The position numbers and the translations under genes were made by a program. This document shows positions 46,824 to 57,778 of a stretch of 64,000 nt of DNA, piece after piece. This stretch comes from Syncephalis fuscata (taxonomy: Eukaryota; Zoopagomycota; Zoopagomycetes; Zoopagales; Piptocephalidaceae): NCBI GenBank assembly GCA_025786725.1, contig JAHLTZ010000002.1, forward strand, positions 248,001 to 312,000. The letters are read 5' to 3'. The notes below the pieces were generated by a model that saw only the letters and a list, made by a program, of their open reading frames with translations, ran no database searches and was not told where the DNA came from. The stretch's first letter is position 1. Each line of letters starts with the position of its first letter.

Positions 46824-48026
46824 TTAAAAGTTGGCTGGCGGACGGCGTCGATATATTGCACAGGGAGGTGTGCCACGAACAGATTTATACCGACGCAATG
46901 CTTCACGTAAATGTTCTGGTCGTAATGATCCCGCCTGGCCAGCTTCCTCCATGACGTCACGCGCTGTATTAAAACATAAAGTATCAGCTACATGACAAAC
47001 AAACGATGCTGTCATCTCTAATCTAGCCACTTGCCTATTTCAACAATTTCACCAACAAATACTTTGGTAAATCCAGCTACTACAAATGCCATTGTAGGCG
47101 ATATTGTCTGTTGTAATATAGATGCAACAAGCTATTGAAATGCAGTTGTAGTAATGATGTCAGTCAGTGTAGAAGCTTTCTTTGCGATACTTACCTTTCG
47201 AACGGCGCTTTTGCTTAGTGCCGAACGCCGATAGACTTCGTATCGTTGCAGTTGATCTTCAGAGAAAACACTCATTAGCATGCTATTTACGATATATTAG
47301 TCTATGCCTTTTTGTCGTGTCTATTAATTACCGTAGCTCTTCCTTTGATGTTGCATCTTGTGCTTGTTCAATAGCTTCAGCGTCCGGTACTTCTTCCTCT
47401 TCCTCCTCGTCTTCCTCTCCTTCCTCAGCCACTTCAGCCATTTGAGTCGATCGGCCTAGTGGATGCCGAGTGTTCACATCGTCGAGTAATGCACCGGCAA
47501 TTGAACTTGCCCTTGAATCCACTAGTCGATTGGATTTACTCATTAGTGGCATGTCATTGTCTTCGCTACTCGGTAAATGTGCCGCGCCTGACTTGGAAGA
47601 TAAACGTGATGCTCGGCCCATTGTTTCTGGCTCGCTATCCTTTAATAGTTCGCGCATCATACTGGCTTGCAAGCCACTTAAACCCGGCATACCACCACCT
47701 AGATCACCCATAGGCGAAAATAGCGTACTTGGCTGAAAGCCAGAAGGAATTGGCTCCAAATCGTCAAGATCTACGTCAAGATCGTCGTCGTCCAAATCAT
47801 CGGCACTACCTAGCTCTTCATCGCTCTCTTCTTTCTTGGCACCGCTATCTGCCAAACTGGAATCTACAGGCTGCTGCTGCTGCTCTTCTTCTATACCCTC
47901 CATGTTAGATTCCATATTAGCAGCCAACGAGCTTGCCAGACTATTCAGCGCAGGATTATTAAAGCTGATTGAACCCTGGCCGAGTCCAGTCAAGAATGCA
48001 TTCAATGCACCATCATCGTCAGCCAT
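46824..48026 (-). CDS. TAF11: TFIID subunit TAF11 (TAFII28)
   Basis: A histone-fold subunit of the general transcription factor TFIID, partner of TAF13. Four exons (47332-48026, 47195-47282, 47035-47131, 46824-46963) give 339 aa. The N-terminal 230 residues are acidic, with Glu/Asp tracts. The C-terminal TAF11 fold is complete: MSVFSEDQLQRYEVYRRSAL, KSAVRKLVASILQQTISPTM, FVVAGFTKVFVGEIVEIARD and SLRPEHLREALRRYK. Intron 3 uses a GC donor (GCAAGT); splicing at the nearby GT would hit a stop at once, while GC-AG restores EIVEIARDVMEE as in the family. The start is the first ATG, at 48026. Confidence 0.9.
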
Positions 48027-49061
48027 TGTAAGATCGTGTCTACAGATCGCAAACTATAACGAGTTTAAACAACTATTACAACAGACAAAGATGGTTAAGT
48101 GTGCGCTAGGAATAAAAGTAGACGCGTAAAGTGTAAGAATAATTTCAAATAAACAATATTATATATTTATAATATTCATGTTTTACATTATATCTGCCAT
48201 AATAATACTATTCCATCTATATTCTTACTTGTTTAATTATAATTTAGCTATTCATCATATCATTTATCAGTATATCGCCTACTGATTACATGTCATTAAT
48301 AAAAACTGTTTGCTTATTATTAATTGTGTTGTAGATATGGATTTATTTTTCTGTCGTATACACTGTAATTTGCTTAATTATAGTATTTGCCTTAACACTT
48401 AGAATATAATGTGTTAATTGATTAATATTACTGTAATAATAATATATTCTTTGTTAATTATTAATTATAATGCACTTATGATATTGATTGCTGCTTAAAT
48501 ACACGCATAACTGTGTTTATCTTTGTGTTTATCTTAGTGTTTATTAAATATAAAAAACATGTTATGTTAATAAAAATGGCTAGACAGGTAAATCTCGGCA
48601 CGTTTGTAATTTAAAAAAAGCATGTTGTTATATGATGGCCCAACATCCAAGCGATAAGCGAGAAAAGGCGAACAACGCTATAATCTTTTTGTCAGCTATA
48701 TCACAGCAAATCAAAGCGTTATCAAGTATTTTGCTTCTAAACCGCCATTCCAAACTGGTTTAAAGGGGGGTAGAATTGTCGAATGAGCCACTGCCCGCAC
48801 AGATAATGCCTTAAGGATGATACGAGTTCATTGCACAATCAAGTTAAACCGGTTTGGTTAGGCCTTAAATTATTAGCCTGGTACATTTCTACAGCATGTG
48901 ATCAAGCGGTAGTACGCCGCCTTTTATTTTTTTCATATTTATAAACGACTTTTAAATAAGCTAAGCAAACTAAACAACCTTTAAATTACTTCCAAGTTAT
49001 ATTTTTCATGATTCACAATTATTATTTCGATAGTGCTATTATACAGCTTTATTAAACAACA
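48027..49061. other. Intergenic, no gene recognised
   Basis: AT-rich, with a more balanced patch at about 48640-48900 that has no open frame of note. Confidence 0.5.
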
Positions 49062-49496
49062 ATGTCCAGCCAGAATACAAGCTGTCAAGACACAAGTTGT
49101 ATAACTTTAGCAGCTTGTCAAAATTCAGCAAACAGTCAAGATACAACAAACGACCAAAACGCAACGACCTGTCAAGATACAACAGCAAACGATCAAAACA
49201 CGACGATTTGCCCAGATAGCACACTTATAAATATTCCTGAAGACAATAGCACAATGGCTAATGCATCAAATAACACGTCCAATCCACAGCAACCACCCCA
49301 TACCGAATTAACGATTAATAATCAACCTACGGTATCCCAGCAAGAAGAAGAACATCGGATGCTTGCAGCCCTAAAGAAACCAGAACCGCCCGTTCTATGT
49401 ACCAGAAGCTGTACTCCTGCACGTGTAATATTTATTTCAATAATTGTTGCAGTGAAAATCATATTATTAATGTGCTATGCTTTTAGAACACATTAA
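49062..49496 (+). CDS. Hypothetical tail-anchored protein with Gln-Asp-Thr repeats
   Basis: A single open frame of 144 aa from the ATG at 49062. The first 60 residues are Asn/Thr/Gln/Cys-rich with repeated SQDTT, CQDTT and DQN(A/T)TT units. A Gln/Glu-rich stretch follows, and the C-terminus is one hydrophobic helix (VIFISIIVAVKIILLMCYAF) followed by RTH, a tail-anchor layout. No family was recognised. The repetitive composition means it could be a chance frame, but the helix position and clean start favour a real orphan gene. Confidence 0.4.
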   Translation: MSSQNTSCQDTSCITLAACQNSANSQDTTNDQNATTCQDTTANDQNTTICPDSTLINIPEDNSTMANASNNTSNPQQPPHTELTINNQPTVSQQEEEHRMLAALKKPEPPVLCTRSCTPARVIFISIIVAVKIILLMCYAFRTH

Positions 49497-50399
49497 GCAT
49501 TTCGGCAAATTGTACTCTGCTTTTTCAAAGCAATTTATTATTAAATTCATACATTCAAATGCTGTTATAATTCTAGTTTAAAAAATCCAACCCAAATGAC
49601 CAACCAACATCTTATCCTGGCGTTATCCTATAATGTTTACTTTTTAGTGTTTGTTAATACATATTTTAGTTTTCAAATACAGAGTGTTGGTTGGTTAGTA
49701 TTACTTTGATAATAAACTTATTTCTTATCGTTCTTAATGATCAAATTTTAATTATAATAAGCTGGAATTAGATACTATACTGTTTTTTATTGATACTGAC
49801 TAATGTTGCCATTATATAGTAAACATAATTAATGATATATCTCAAATACTTTGTAAAATTTCATCAATAGCACAAAGTATCAGTTCATCTAGTTGTTTAT
49901 ATGTCTACAACAAACAAAAATTTATTTTTAGTATTTTTGTAATAGCTATTTGCTGTTATCAACTAGTGCTGATATTCGTTGTATTAATTTTTATGCTTAT
50001 TCATATATAATATTAACAGTTTAGCCGACTACATGGTGCATTTATTGGTAATAATAGGTGCCCATATTTGCTACAATAACATAAATTCATGACAGGGATT
50101 ACATCAATAAAGTAACATTTTAAACGTGGTAATACCTATAGTTGATAATGCTTTTATAAATCAATAAACGAGCCAATATAAAAGTATAATAATTGCTTTG
50201 AAAGTATGCAATATCTCCTTTATACTAATTTAGCAAAAAGTAAATTATTAACTTGAATAAATAGGCGTATAAAAACACTTTATACAGCACAAACTAACAA
50301 TGACTTTTATTACTAATTTAAACATTAAAAATGATTTAATTGCAAATAATGGCATATCAGTAAATCAACTATCATTACCATAATCATAATCATCACAAT
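49497..50399. other. AT-rich intergenic
   Basis: No gene was seen. At 49600-49636 there is a 36-bp patch resembling 63692-63728 (both contain caaca-cttatcctgg-gttat-c), possibly a shared relic. Confidence 0.4.
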
Positions 50400-52017
50400 C
50401 ACTACCATAATTATTAAGGATCATTTGCTTAAACTCTTCAATTTTCGAAAATATATCTATAAGCTTAGTAGATTGTATAGATGATACTTTTTTTATATAA
50501 TATATTTTCTTAAATAAAGATTAGTATTTATAACACTATAACAGTCTTTCATGTATTCTATTAATTCTTCACGGCTACGCTGACAATCACTAATGGTGTC
50601 TAATTCTTTATAAATTTTGCTGGCATAACTAATTATTCTTTGAATTATTAATTCGTATTTCCCTATGTAAAATATTAGATCCATTGTTATATCTTTGTAA
50701 GCATTGCTATTTGTTTTGTTGAATTCTATTTTACACTTCTCTGGCTCTTTTACTTTTCTCTAATAATCGTTTTCTAGTTTTCTTTTTTCTTTTGGTAGTG
50801 GTTTTTCATTTCTATTTATTTTTGCAATAGTTACTTTTCAGCTTCTTTCTTCTGATAACTATATTCTATTTCGTTTTGTTTTTGTCATATTTATCTTCTA
50901 ACTGTTCTTTCTTTTTTCGATAATCGCTTTCTAGTTCTTTTTCTTTTTCTTTTTGCTAATTATTTTCCATTATTTTTCTGATAGGCATATTCTAGCTGTT
51001 TTTCTTTTACTCGGTAATCTTTTTCTAATTCTTCTTTTCTTTTATGATAATCAATATATATATACTTTTGTTTTGTATAATTGCTTTCAAGCTGTTCTTT
51101 TTTTCTGGTAATTATGTTCTATTTCTTTTTGTCTTTCTTGATTCTTAATCTTGCTTTCCAATGTCTCAATTTTACTTTGTAGTTGTATATTCGTCTTGAG
51201 CAACATCGCATTGGTATTTCTTACTTCATTTAATTCATTGATTTGCTGTATATTTTTTTCATACAATTTGCTAATTTTTTTAGCAACACGATATTGATTA
51301 AATCTATTGAATTATATAAGCTTAAAACACACAAGCATTTGTATACTTGTTTTGAATTGTCTTTCGTAATCTTTACAAAAAATGTCTATTTCCTTTTGTT
51401 ACTTCATATGTCTGACTCAATCTTTCAGGACCATGCTGGACAGCACTGACATCGAAATGGTCTTCAAGGTACTTATAAAGACTATCTACATTCAACTGTC
51501 ACATAATAAGTCACAGCAATAGATATATTATCAATAGCTTAAATATTGATTTTTCAAAATAAATAAAAAAGTTTCTAAAAATAAAGGAGCTATAACATTT
51601 CCTACTGAATGATGCAGTAGCTGCATTTGTATGCAGATTTGTGATAGAAGGGGCAGCCATGTGCATATCACATTGTTTATAAAAATTATAGCATATGGTC
51701 AAAGCACCTCATTCTATGTTAACAAAGACATAGGACACAAAGTAAAGAGGAGAAAAAGGCTTTTATTATTATAGTACAGCTTATATTCACGGTTAGAATA
51801 GAAAATTTAAAAAAAACAGAGCTAAACATACAATTCATAGTAAGCTATATCATCAGCTACAATTATACCAAACATAACATTAGTATCAATATGTATAAAC
51901 ATATCTAAAGTTGTAAACTATTACGTAATACTATAGGGTCGAGTCAACTAAACAAATGACTAATATAATTGTTAAAATGGCGAGCGTGAGCGTGATTGTA
52001 ATAAATATGGCTAATAT
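50380..52017. repeat. Segmental duplication, copy A
   Basis: Collinear and same orientation with 57775-59322. The best-conserved part is upstream of the coiled-coil gene: 51811-52017 matches 59112-59322 at about 95%, with substitutions that are all transitions. The gene body is much more diverged. Confidence 0.75.
50400..51490 (-). pseudogene. Coiled-coil repeat gene, copy A (decayed)
   Basis: Minus-strand relic of the gene at 57779-58785. Recognisable parts are the first domain (LDSLYKYLEDHFDVSAVQ-like, about 51430-51490), a long Lys/Glu/Gln coiled coil (pieces such as HKRKEELEKDYRVKEKQLE and KEKELESDYRKKKEQLED) and the C-terminal region (KYELIIQRIISYASKIYKEL, stop near 50493). The coiled coil changes frame and meets stops many times, and the short first exon present in copy B is missing. 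The T/C-rich plus strand at 50700-51180 is the shadow of this repeat. Confidence 0.6.
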
Positions 52018-52796
52018 ACACATAAAATAGCAATGCTAATATTAAGTTTATAGTTATGATTATTTAAAATTTAATGTCATTTATCACAGTTTCATATTCA
52101 ATAAAATGAAGGTTGTCAGTGTAGCCATTTGACTACCGAATCACGCTAGATGATTAATAAAAAGCAGCTTTTTAATATATGGAATCAATTACATATCTAG
52201 ACCTCTGTCATGGCATGCACATGCACAAAGAAGCATGCACTCGGTGGCATGGTCACTGCCTATTCCTGCACTCCTGACTGCAAACTGGTACGTGCCTTGG
52301 ATGACGGCGGGTTGGGCCGGGATAAACTGATCCATGGCTCCATCGGAATGGATCGGATACGGATACGTAAAAGGTAAGTAACGCACATGTGACAGCTGTT
52401 TCCAATGTACCGTCTAGTAGTTGTTGTTTTACCCCAGCACACGCCTTTCTAGTTCTTGCTCTCTTTTCTGTCTTTACTAGTCGTTCTTCCTCCCATTGAG
52501 GTAATGACGTCGTTTCCCAATATTCCTTTGTAACAAACAGCACACACTACCCTTGAACTCTTCGTGTTTCTATTCTAGTTGTTCCGCATCCGCCCGAAGA
52601 AATAGTCTTGTCGGTGGTCGGACATCGCCCAGCCATACCATTCTCTATAGTTGGTGTGCCGGTTTTTGCGCGTTATTTTTCTCTCCGCTCGGTTCTTCCG
52701 TAGCCAGTGTTTGCTTTGAGGCGAGTTTTTCCTAAAGTGCGCACACGTACTCTCTTACTGGGCGTGTGTGAAAACAGTACACAATACACACCACAC
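52018..52796. other. Upstream region of PEP carboxykinase
   Basis: From about 52190 the composition becomes less A/T-rich. A plus-strand open stretch from ATG 52210 ends at 52373 in a consensus donor (AAAAG|GTAAGT) and could be an upstream exon. Acceptor-like TTCTATTCTAG at about 52578 may end a leader intron. Overlapping minus-strand frames (52189-52543) have no recognised product. Confidence 0.4.
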
Positions 52797-54932
52797 ATGC
52801 TTCGCTTGGCTTCCTCCTCCTCCGCGACTATAAAGTCAGCGACACAAAGTAGCCGACCACCCATTTTCTATCGACTTTCTCGGCCGTTTGTATCTCGTTG
52901 TTCTGCTTTCGTCTGCTGTTTGCCATCAAAGTCGGCCTACACTTTGACTTTCGCACGTTGCCGTACCATTCATTGCTTGACAACAACAACAACAACAACA
53001 GCGACCAATAGCCTAGCTACTCCACCTTGGTTGTCTAATAATACTATTGTTAGCCATAGCCAACGATATACTCGCCCGTTACCACCCTATTGTGTTTTAA
53101 ATACTCACAATCCATTTGGCCGTAGTATTGCTTGTCTTTCGACGACCACTACCGCCTACTCACCTACCCACCATCGCCAAGAAAAGACCGCCACTCCGTC
53201 GGGTAGAAAACACAAGATGCCTCACCACCACTCCAACGAAGATATCCACGAGTCGCTGCACAAAGATGCCGGCATTGATTACAGCAAGCCAATTCGCTGG
53301 AACCTGTCAATCCCAGAATTGTACGAAGATGCCCTTCACTTTGAAAAAGGTACATTCGTGTCGTCTGCAGGTGCTTTGATTACCGATTCAGGCGCGAAAA
53401 AGGGCCGTTCTCCTCTTGACAAACGTATTGTCGACGAGGAAACAAGCCGTGACGACATCTGGTGGGGCCCCGTCAACTACAAGCTTACCGAACACGTATT
53501 CCGTATTAATCACGAACGTGCTGTCGATTATCTTAATACACGCGATCGTCTCTACGTATTTGACGGTTTTGCCGGATGGGACCCAAAATACCGCATTAAG
53601 GTGCGCATTGTATGTGCCCGTGCCTATCATGGTAAGTGATTATTGCAAACTGATAATTTACGCTGTAAATCCAGTGAATTTTAATTGATCAATTAATTAA
53701 CTAAATTTTATTTATTTATTACTTTTATAGCTTTGTTTATGCGCAATATGCTTATTCGCCCAACACCCGAGGAATACGAAGACTGGGGTCATCCTGACTT
53801 TACCGTGCTTAATGCCGGTCAATTCCCTGCCAATCGTTACACTTCCGGCATGACATCTACCACCTCGGTCGATGTTAACTTCAAGTCTCGGGAAATGGTC
53901 ATTCTTGGTACCGAATACGCCGGTGAAATGAAGAAAGGTATCTTTACCGTTATGCACTACTTGATGCCAAAGGCTGGCGTGTTGTCACTTCACTCGTCTG
54001 CCAACGAAGGCCCCGACGGTGACGTAACTCTTTTCTTCGGTCTATCCGGTACTGGCAAGACCACACTATCAGCTGATCCAAAACGCCAGCTTATTGGTGA
54101 CGATGAGCACTGCTGGAGCGATGACGGTGTTTTCAACATCGAAGGTGGCTGCTACGCCAAAACTATTGGCTTGTCGGGTGAAAAAGAGCCAGAAATCTTT
54201 AACGCCATCCGATTCGGCGCTGTACTTGAAAATGTCGTCTTTGACTCCGAGTCGCGTGTCGTTGATTACGATGACAACTCGCTTACTGAAAACACACGCT
54301 GTGCTTACCCAATCGAGTATATTCCAAATGCCAAGGTCCCTTGCATTGGTGGTCATCCTCAAAACATTATCCTCCTTACTTGCGACGCCTTTGGTGTGTT
54401 GCCACCTGTATCTAAACTAACATCGGCCCAAGCTATGTACCACTTTATCTCTGGATACACTGCCAAGATCGCCGGTACCGAAGAAGGTGTAACAGAGCCA
54501 CAAGCTACCTTCTCCGCTTGCTTCGGTCAGCCATTCTTGGTCTGGCACCCTGTCAAATATGCTCATATGCTGGCTGAGCGCATGGAGCACCATAAGGCCA
54601 ACGCCTGGCTTATTAACACCGGCTGGAATGGCGGTGCCTATGGTGTTGGCAAGCGTATTTCGCTTAAATACTCGCGCGCCATCATCGATGCCATCCACAA
54701 CGGTGAATTGGCCAAGGCTGACTACGAAAACTACCCCATCTTCAACCTGCAAATCCCCACCACAGTCACTGGCGTGCCTTCCGAAGTACTTCACCCAGCC
54801 AAGTCATGGGGCGGCAGTGCCGAGGAATACACTGGTACCTCCAAAAAGTTGGCCAAGCTCTTTAACGAGAACTTTGAGCAATACGCCGACCAAGCTACCG
54901 ACGCCATTCGTAATGCTGGCCCAGAGGCTTAA
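52797..54932 (+). CDS. PCK1: Phosphoenolpyruvate carboxykinase (ATP)
   Basis: Catalyses ATP-dependent decarboxylation of oxaloacetate to PEP, the first committed step of gluconeogenesis. Two exons; the splice is CATG|GTAAGT at 53632 with acceptor at 53730. The core enzyme starts at ATG 53217 ([20 protein letters not shown]) and is 538 aa, the usual family size. It has the substrate-binding RSPLDKRIV, the P-loop GLSGTGKTT (about 242-250 of the core), metal-binding [32 protein letters not shown] and [12 protein letters not shown]. The same frame is open upstream to ATG 52797, adding 140 residues that are Arg/Ser/Thr-rich and nearly free of acidic residues ([19 protein letters not shown]), like a mitochondrial presequence. 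Which start is used cannot be decided here. No frame breaks. Confidence 0.95.
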
Positions 54933-55931
54933 AATCATTAGATTCTGCAACTCTCTCGGGCTGCCACGGATAGTGCGCGTCTGTTTACATATTACTTTGC
55001 GATTAAGCATTTTTTGTTGTTTCCTCATCCAAATCTTAACCAACCAACTACATCCCCCCCACTTGCTGAACAGATCTCTTTGTTTATGGTCTAATAAATA
55101 GGAGTTGATAAGAATATATAGTTTATAAATTAAGTTTATTAATCAAACAATTTATTAATAACTAACCAACCAGGTATTATTATTATTATTATTACTATTG
55201 CTGATTTATTAGTCAATTATGCAATAATCCGATAATATTACTGTTTATCAAATAAACATGTTGAAATTAATAATAATAAAAAACGTTTAAGCAATTAAGT
55301 TGAATAAGCAACCTTTTGATAAGATTAGATGTGGATAAAATATAAATATATGTATTATCATTGTGGTTATTCATATATAATATGTTGTTCAGCTATATGC
55401 TTTATTTTTAAGCACACTAACATAGCAATATAATTACAACATTAGGACAGTAACACTGATGTGGGTACAAATAAATACAATAGACTGTATTGTCAACAAA
55501 TATGGTCACAATCTCTACATATTAAATTATTATGTGAATGACCATATTGCAGCAACTAAGCTAATTTATGTTAATAGCCAATACATTGCATTTATGTCTA
55601 TCTAATGTTGATGGGCAACATAGATAGTATTTATCATTTGTTGAATATAAGGCAGCAAAAATACATATAAAAATAATTACGCTAGATTGAAATGAAACCA
55701 TATGTTTATTACTACAGATTTGCATAGCTGAATAGACGCATCTAAATGCGGAGTGCTAGTAAAATAATAAACCATTGATCAAAGATGGATAAACCGGAAC
55801 ATTGGCTAGAACTTTGTATAAAAATAGACTAGATGGCAGTTGTCAAATGGTTTTGATTTTTGCCAAATGTATACCTAATGCATGTTGAACTAGCAGTTTA
55901 GTTGCACTACCAATGCTCATTTCTTGGAAAT
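54933..55931. other. AT-rich intergenic
   Basis: 3' flank of PEP carboxykinase and of the small secreted gene, with a (TTA)n run at about 55168-55195. No gene was seen. Confidence 0.5.
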
Positions 55932-56135
55932 TTAAGGCTTTTTTGGTAATTCAAGGTGACGAAATTCCTTAGTAGGCTGGTGTTTAGGAGATGCTTGAGA
56001 GGAAGGAGATTCTTGAAGCCGAGTAAGCGCACCAAAATCGACGCGGCGAGTTAGAACTGGTTTAGCATCCACCATCGATGTATTGATTACAAAAGCCACG
56101 ACGAGGGTATAGACGGCAGCGATAGAAAGCTTCAT
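55932..56135 (-). CDS. Small secreted peptide, 67 aa
   Basis: The first ATG on the minus strand (56135) opens a strong signal peptide (MKLSIAAVYTLVVAFVINTS, then MVDA). The mature part of about 43 residues begins KPVLTRRVDFGALTRLQESP, is Ser/Pro/Gln-rich, has no cysteine and ends LPKKP. The dibasic TRR could be a Kex2-type processing site. No family was recognised. Single exon with A/T-rich flanks. The signal peptide makes a real gene likely despite the short length. Confidence 0.6.
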   Translation of the reverse strand: MKLSIAAVYTLVVAFVINTSMVDAKPVLTRRVDFGALTRLQESPSSQASPKHQPTKEFRHLELPKKP

Positions 56136-56625
56136 GGTGATGTTGATTTGTTGCAGCAAACGAGCAGAGCAGAAAATATAATGATCTAATATAGAGTAAG
56201 TAATAGTGAGTATTTGGTAAAACTAGAGTATGATGTTGATATCGCAGTCAGCTGTGTATATTTTGTGGGCTATTTAAGCAGATGGCTATACTGAAATACC
56301 AATGCTGTAACGAGTCTTTTATGATCTAGGCCATAGTTCATGACTTATACAAAAGGCGAGATTTGTCCATTGCATGTACAAGGTTACCGTGTAGAGCTAA
56401 TGGCCTATAAGCCCTCTATGTACTAGCTGCACTTATTATAGTACAGTGAAAGGCATAGGTCTGATGTTACATTTGTTTTCTGTTTCTCGCTCTAACAGAA
56501 CTTGCCATTTAATTCTTTTATCCAAGTTCTTTTTGCAATTTTTAAACACCAGGCCTTTGTTGGTAGGCCAATATCCTGAATCGCGCATCTATGAAAGGGA
56601 ACTTGTTTCTACTCCTCTAATAAAC
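56136..56625. other. Intergenic between divergent small genes
   Basis: No gene recognised. A plus-strand frame runs through 56446-56625 ahead of the ATG used for the next entry. Confidence 0.4.
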
Positions 56626-57130
56626 ATGCATACTTATCATTTGACTCGATTATTGATGATTGCTTGGTTAGTGACAATTGCCGGCACAATGATTGAAACT
56701 GTTGCGGCACATATTAATAACAATATAGAATATTTCTTCATACAGTTAATAAACATCATTATTCATACCCGCACAACTAGGCCACTTTTGTAAAAATATA
56801 TTTGATTTTAATTTGTACCCATTTGGCTTGTTCAAATATGCTATACTGCACGAACTACACCATTGATGTGAAATGGAAACCAATAACAATACGTTCACAT
56901 GGTGGCAATAAGTGCAGGTATTTTAATAGATCGATAACGCGCTAGTACTCGGTCTAGACTTGCATCCAACTGTTCGACAATTAAGCTAATGATGCGGCAA
57001 TAGCAACAATCCGGCATATGTGCAATAGTAATTTATCTAACAATCTGCGTTACCGTGTCAAACAGCTCGCCTATGCAGCGCAAACTGGATTTACTGGTGC
57101 TATGAAGCCAGTGACAATGCATAACTAGAC
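56626..57130 (+). pseudogene. Possible secreted-protein relic
   Basis: ATG 56626 opens a signal-peptide-like sequence (MHTYHLTRLLMIAWLVTIAG, then TMIETVAAH). The frame ends at 56793. Further on, about 56835-56940, another frame reads LYCTNYTIDVKWKPITIRSH followed by a donor-like site, which looks like a second exon of a secreted protein. Frames do not join cleanly and no family is recognised, so this is a weak call. Confidence 0.25.
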
Positions 57131-57778
57131 CTTGTTGCTGCTTTACCCAAAAACTCAAGTACAATTTAGAATACATGCAAATTGCTTTTTAAAATTCATT
57201 GCTATCACCCATTATTGACTGTCGCATAATGATGTTTTTTGTAATAAAGCACTAAACTTGTTTATTGGTGTTATTGATTGCTGGGTCATCAAGTAGTATG
57301 AGCATTGTTTTATTTTATGGCAAATAGTATTTATGTAGTAAATTGCATGATTACTTAGTAGGTTTCTTGTAAAACACCTGAGACATTTATAATAGTATCA
57401 AGCAATTGTGTCGATCATTAGGAGTAAATTAGACCAGGCATTCTACTGCATGTTCATTTGTAAATAAATAATATCATGCGTGAATAAATAAGTAATACCG
57501 TATTAATTAGTTAATTATTGCTATTACATTTAGTTATGCTAATAAAAAAATCAATTTATTAAACCGCTCTAGCTAAATAGTAACAGTATAAATAACATAT
57601 CATATGACAATTACAAACATGTGCGTAAAGATGTAAAAAATAGATATTTTTATTTCTTAGAAAAGAGCTATTCAGTTATACAGTTATTTTCATTTAAATT
57701 AAATTAACGTTAAAAATATAGATAAACATGCTTGTTATATGCATATGAAGTGTAGAAAGGATTAGATAATACCGATCA
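57131..57778. other. AT-rich intergenic
   Basis: No gene or repeat was recognised. The right end is the 3' flank of coiled-coil gene copy B. Confidence 0.5.

Noticed and set aside
50700-51180. T/C-rich tract considered as a simple pyrimidine repeat
   Set aside because: It is the complement of the Lys/Glu-rich coiled-coil coding repeats, alignable to 58090-58340.
52189-52543. Minus-strand frames considered as a gene divergent to PEP carboxykinase
   Set aside because: Products are unrecognised, the frames overlap each other, and the plus strand here has a better exon-like signal.
54069-54794. Minus-strand frames within PEP carboxykinase
   Set aside because: Shadows of the conserved coding strand with its codon-biased composition.
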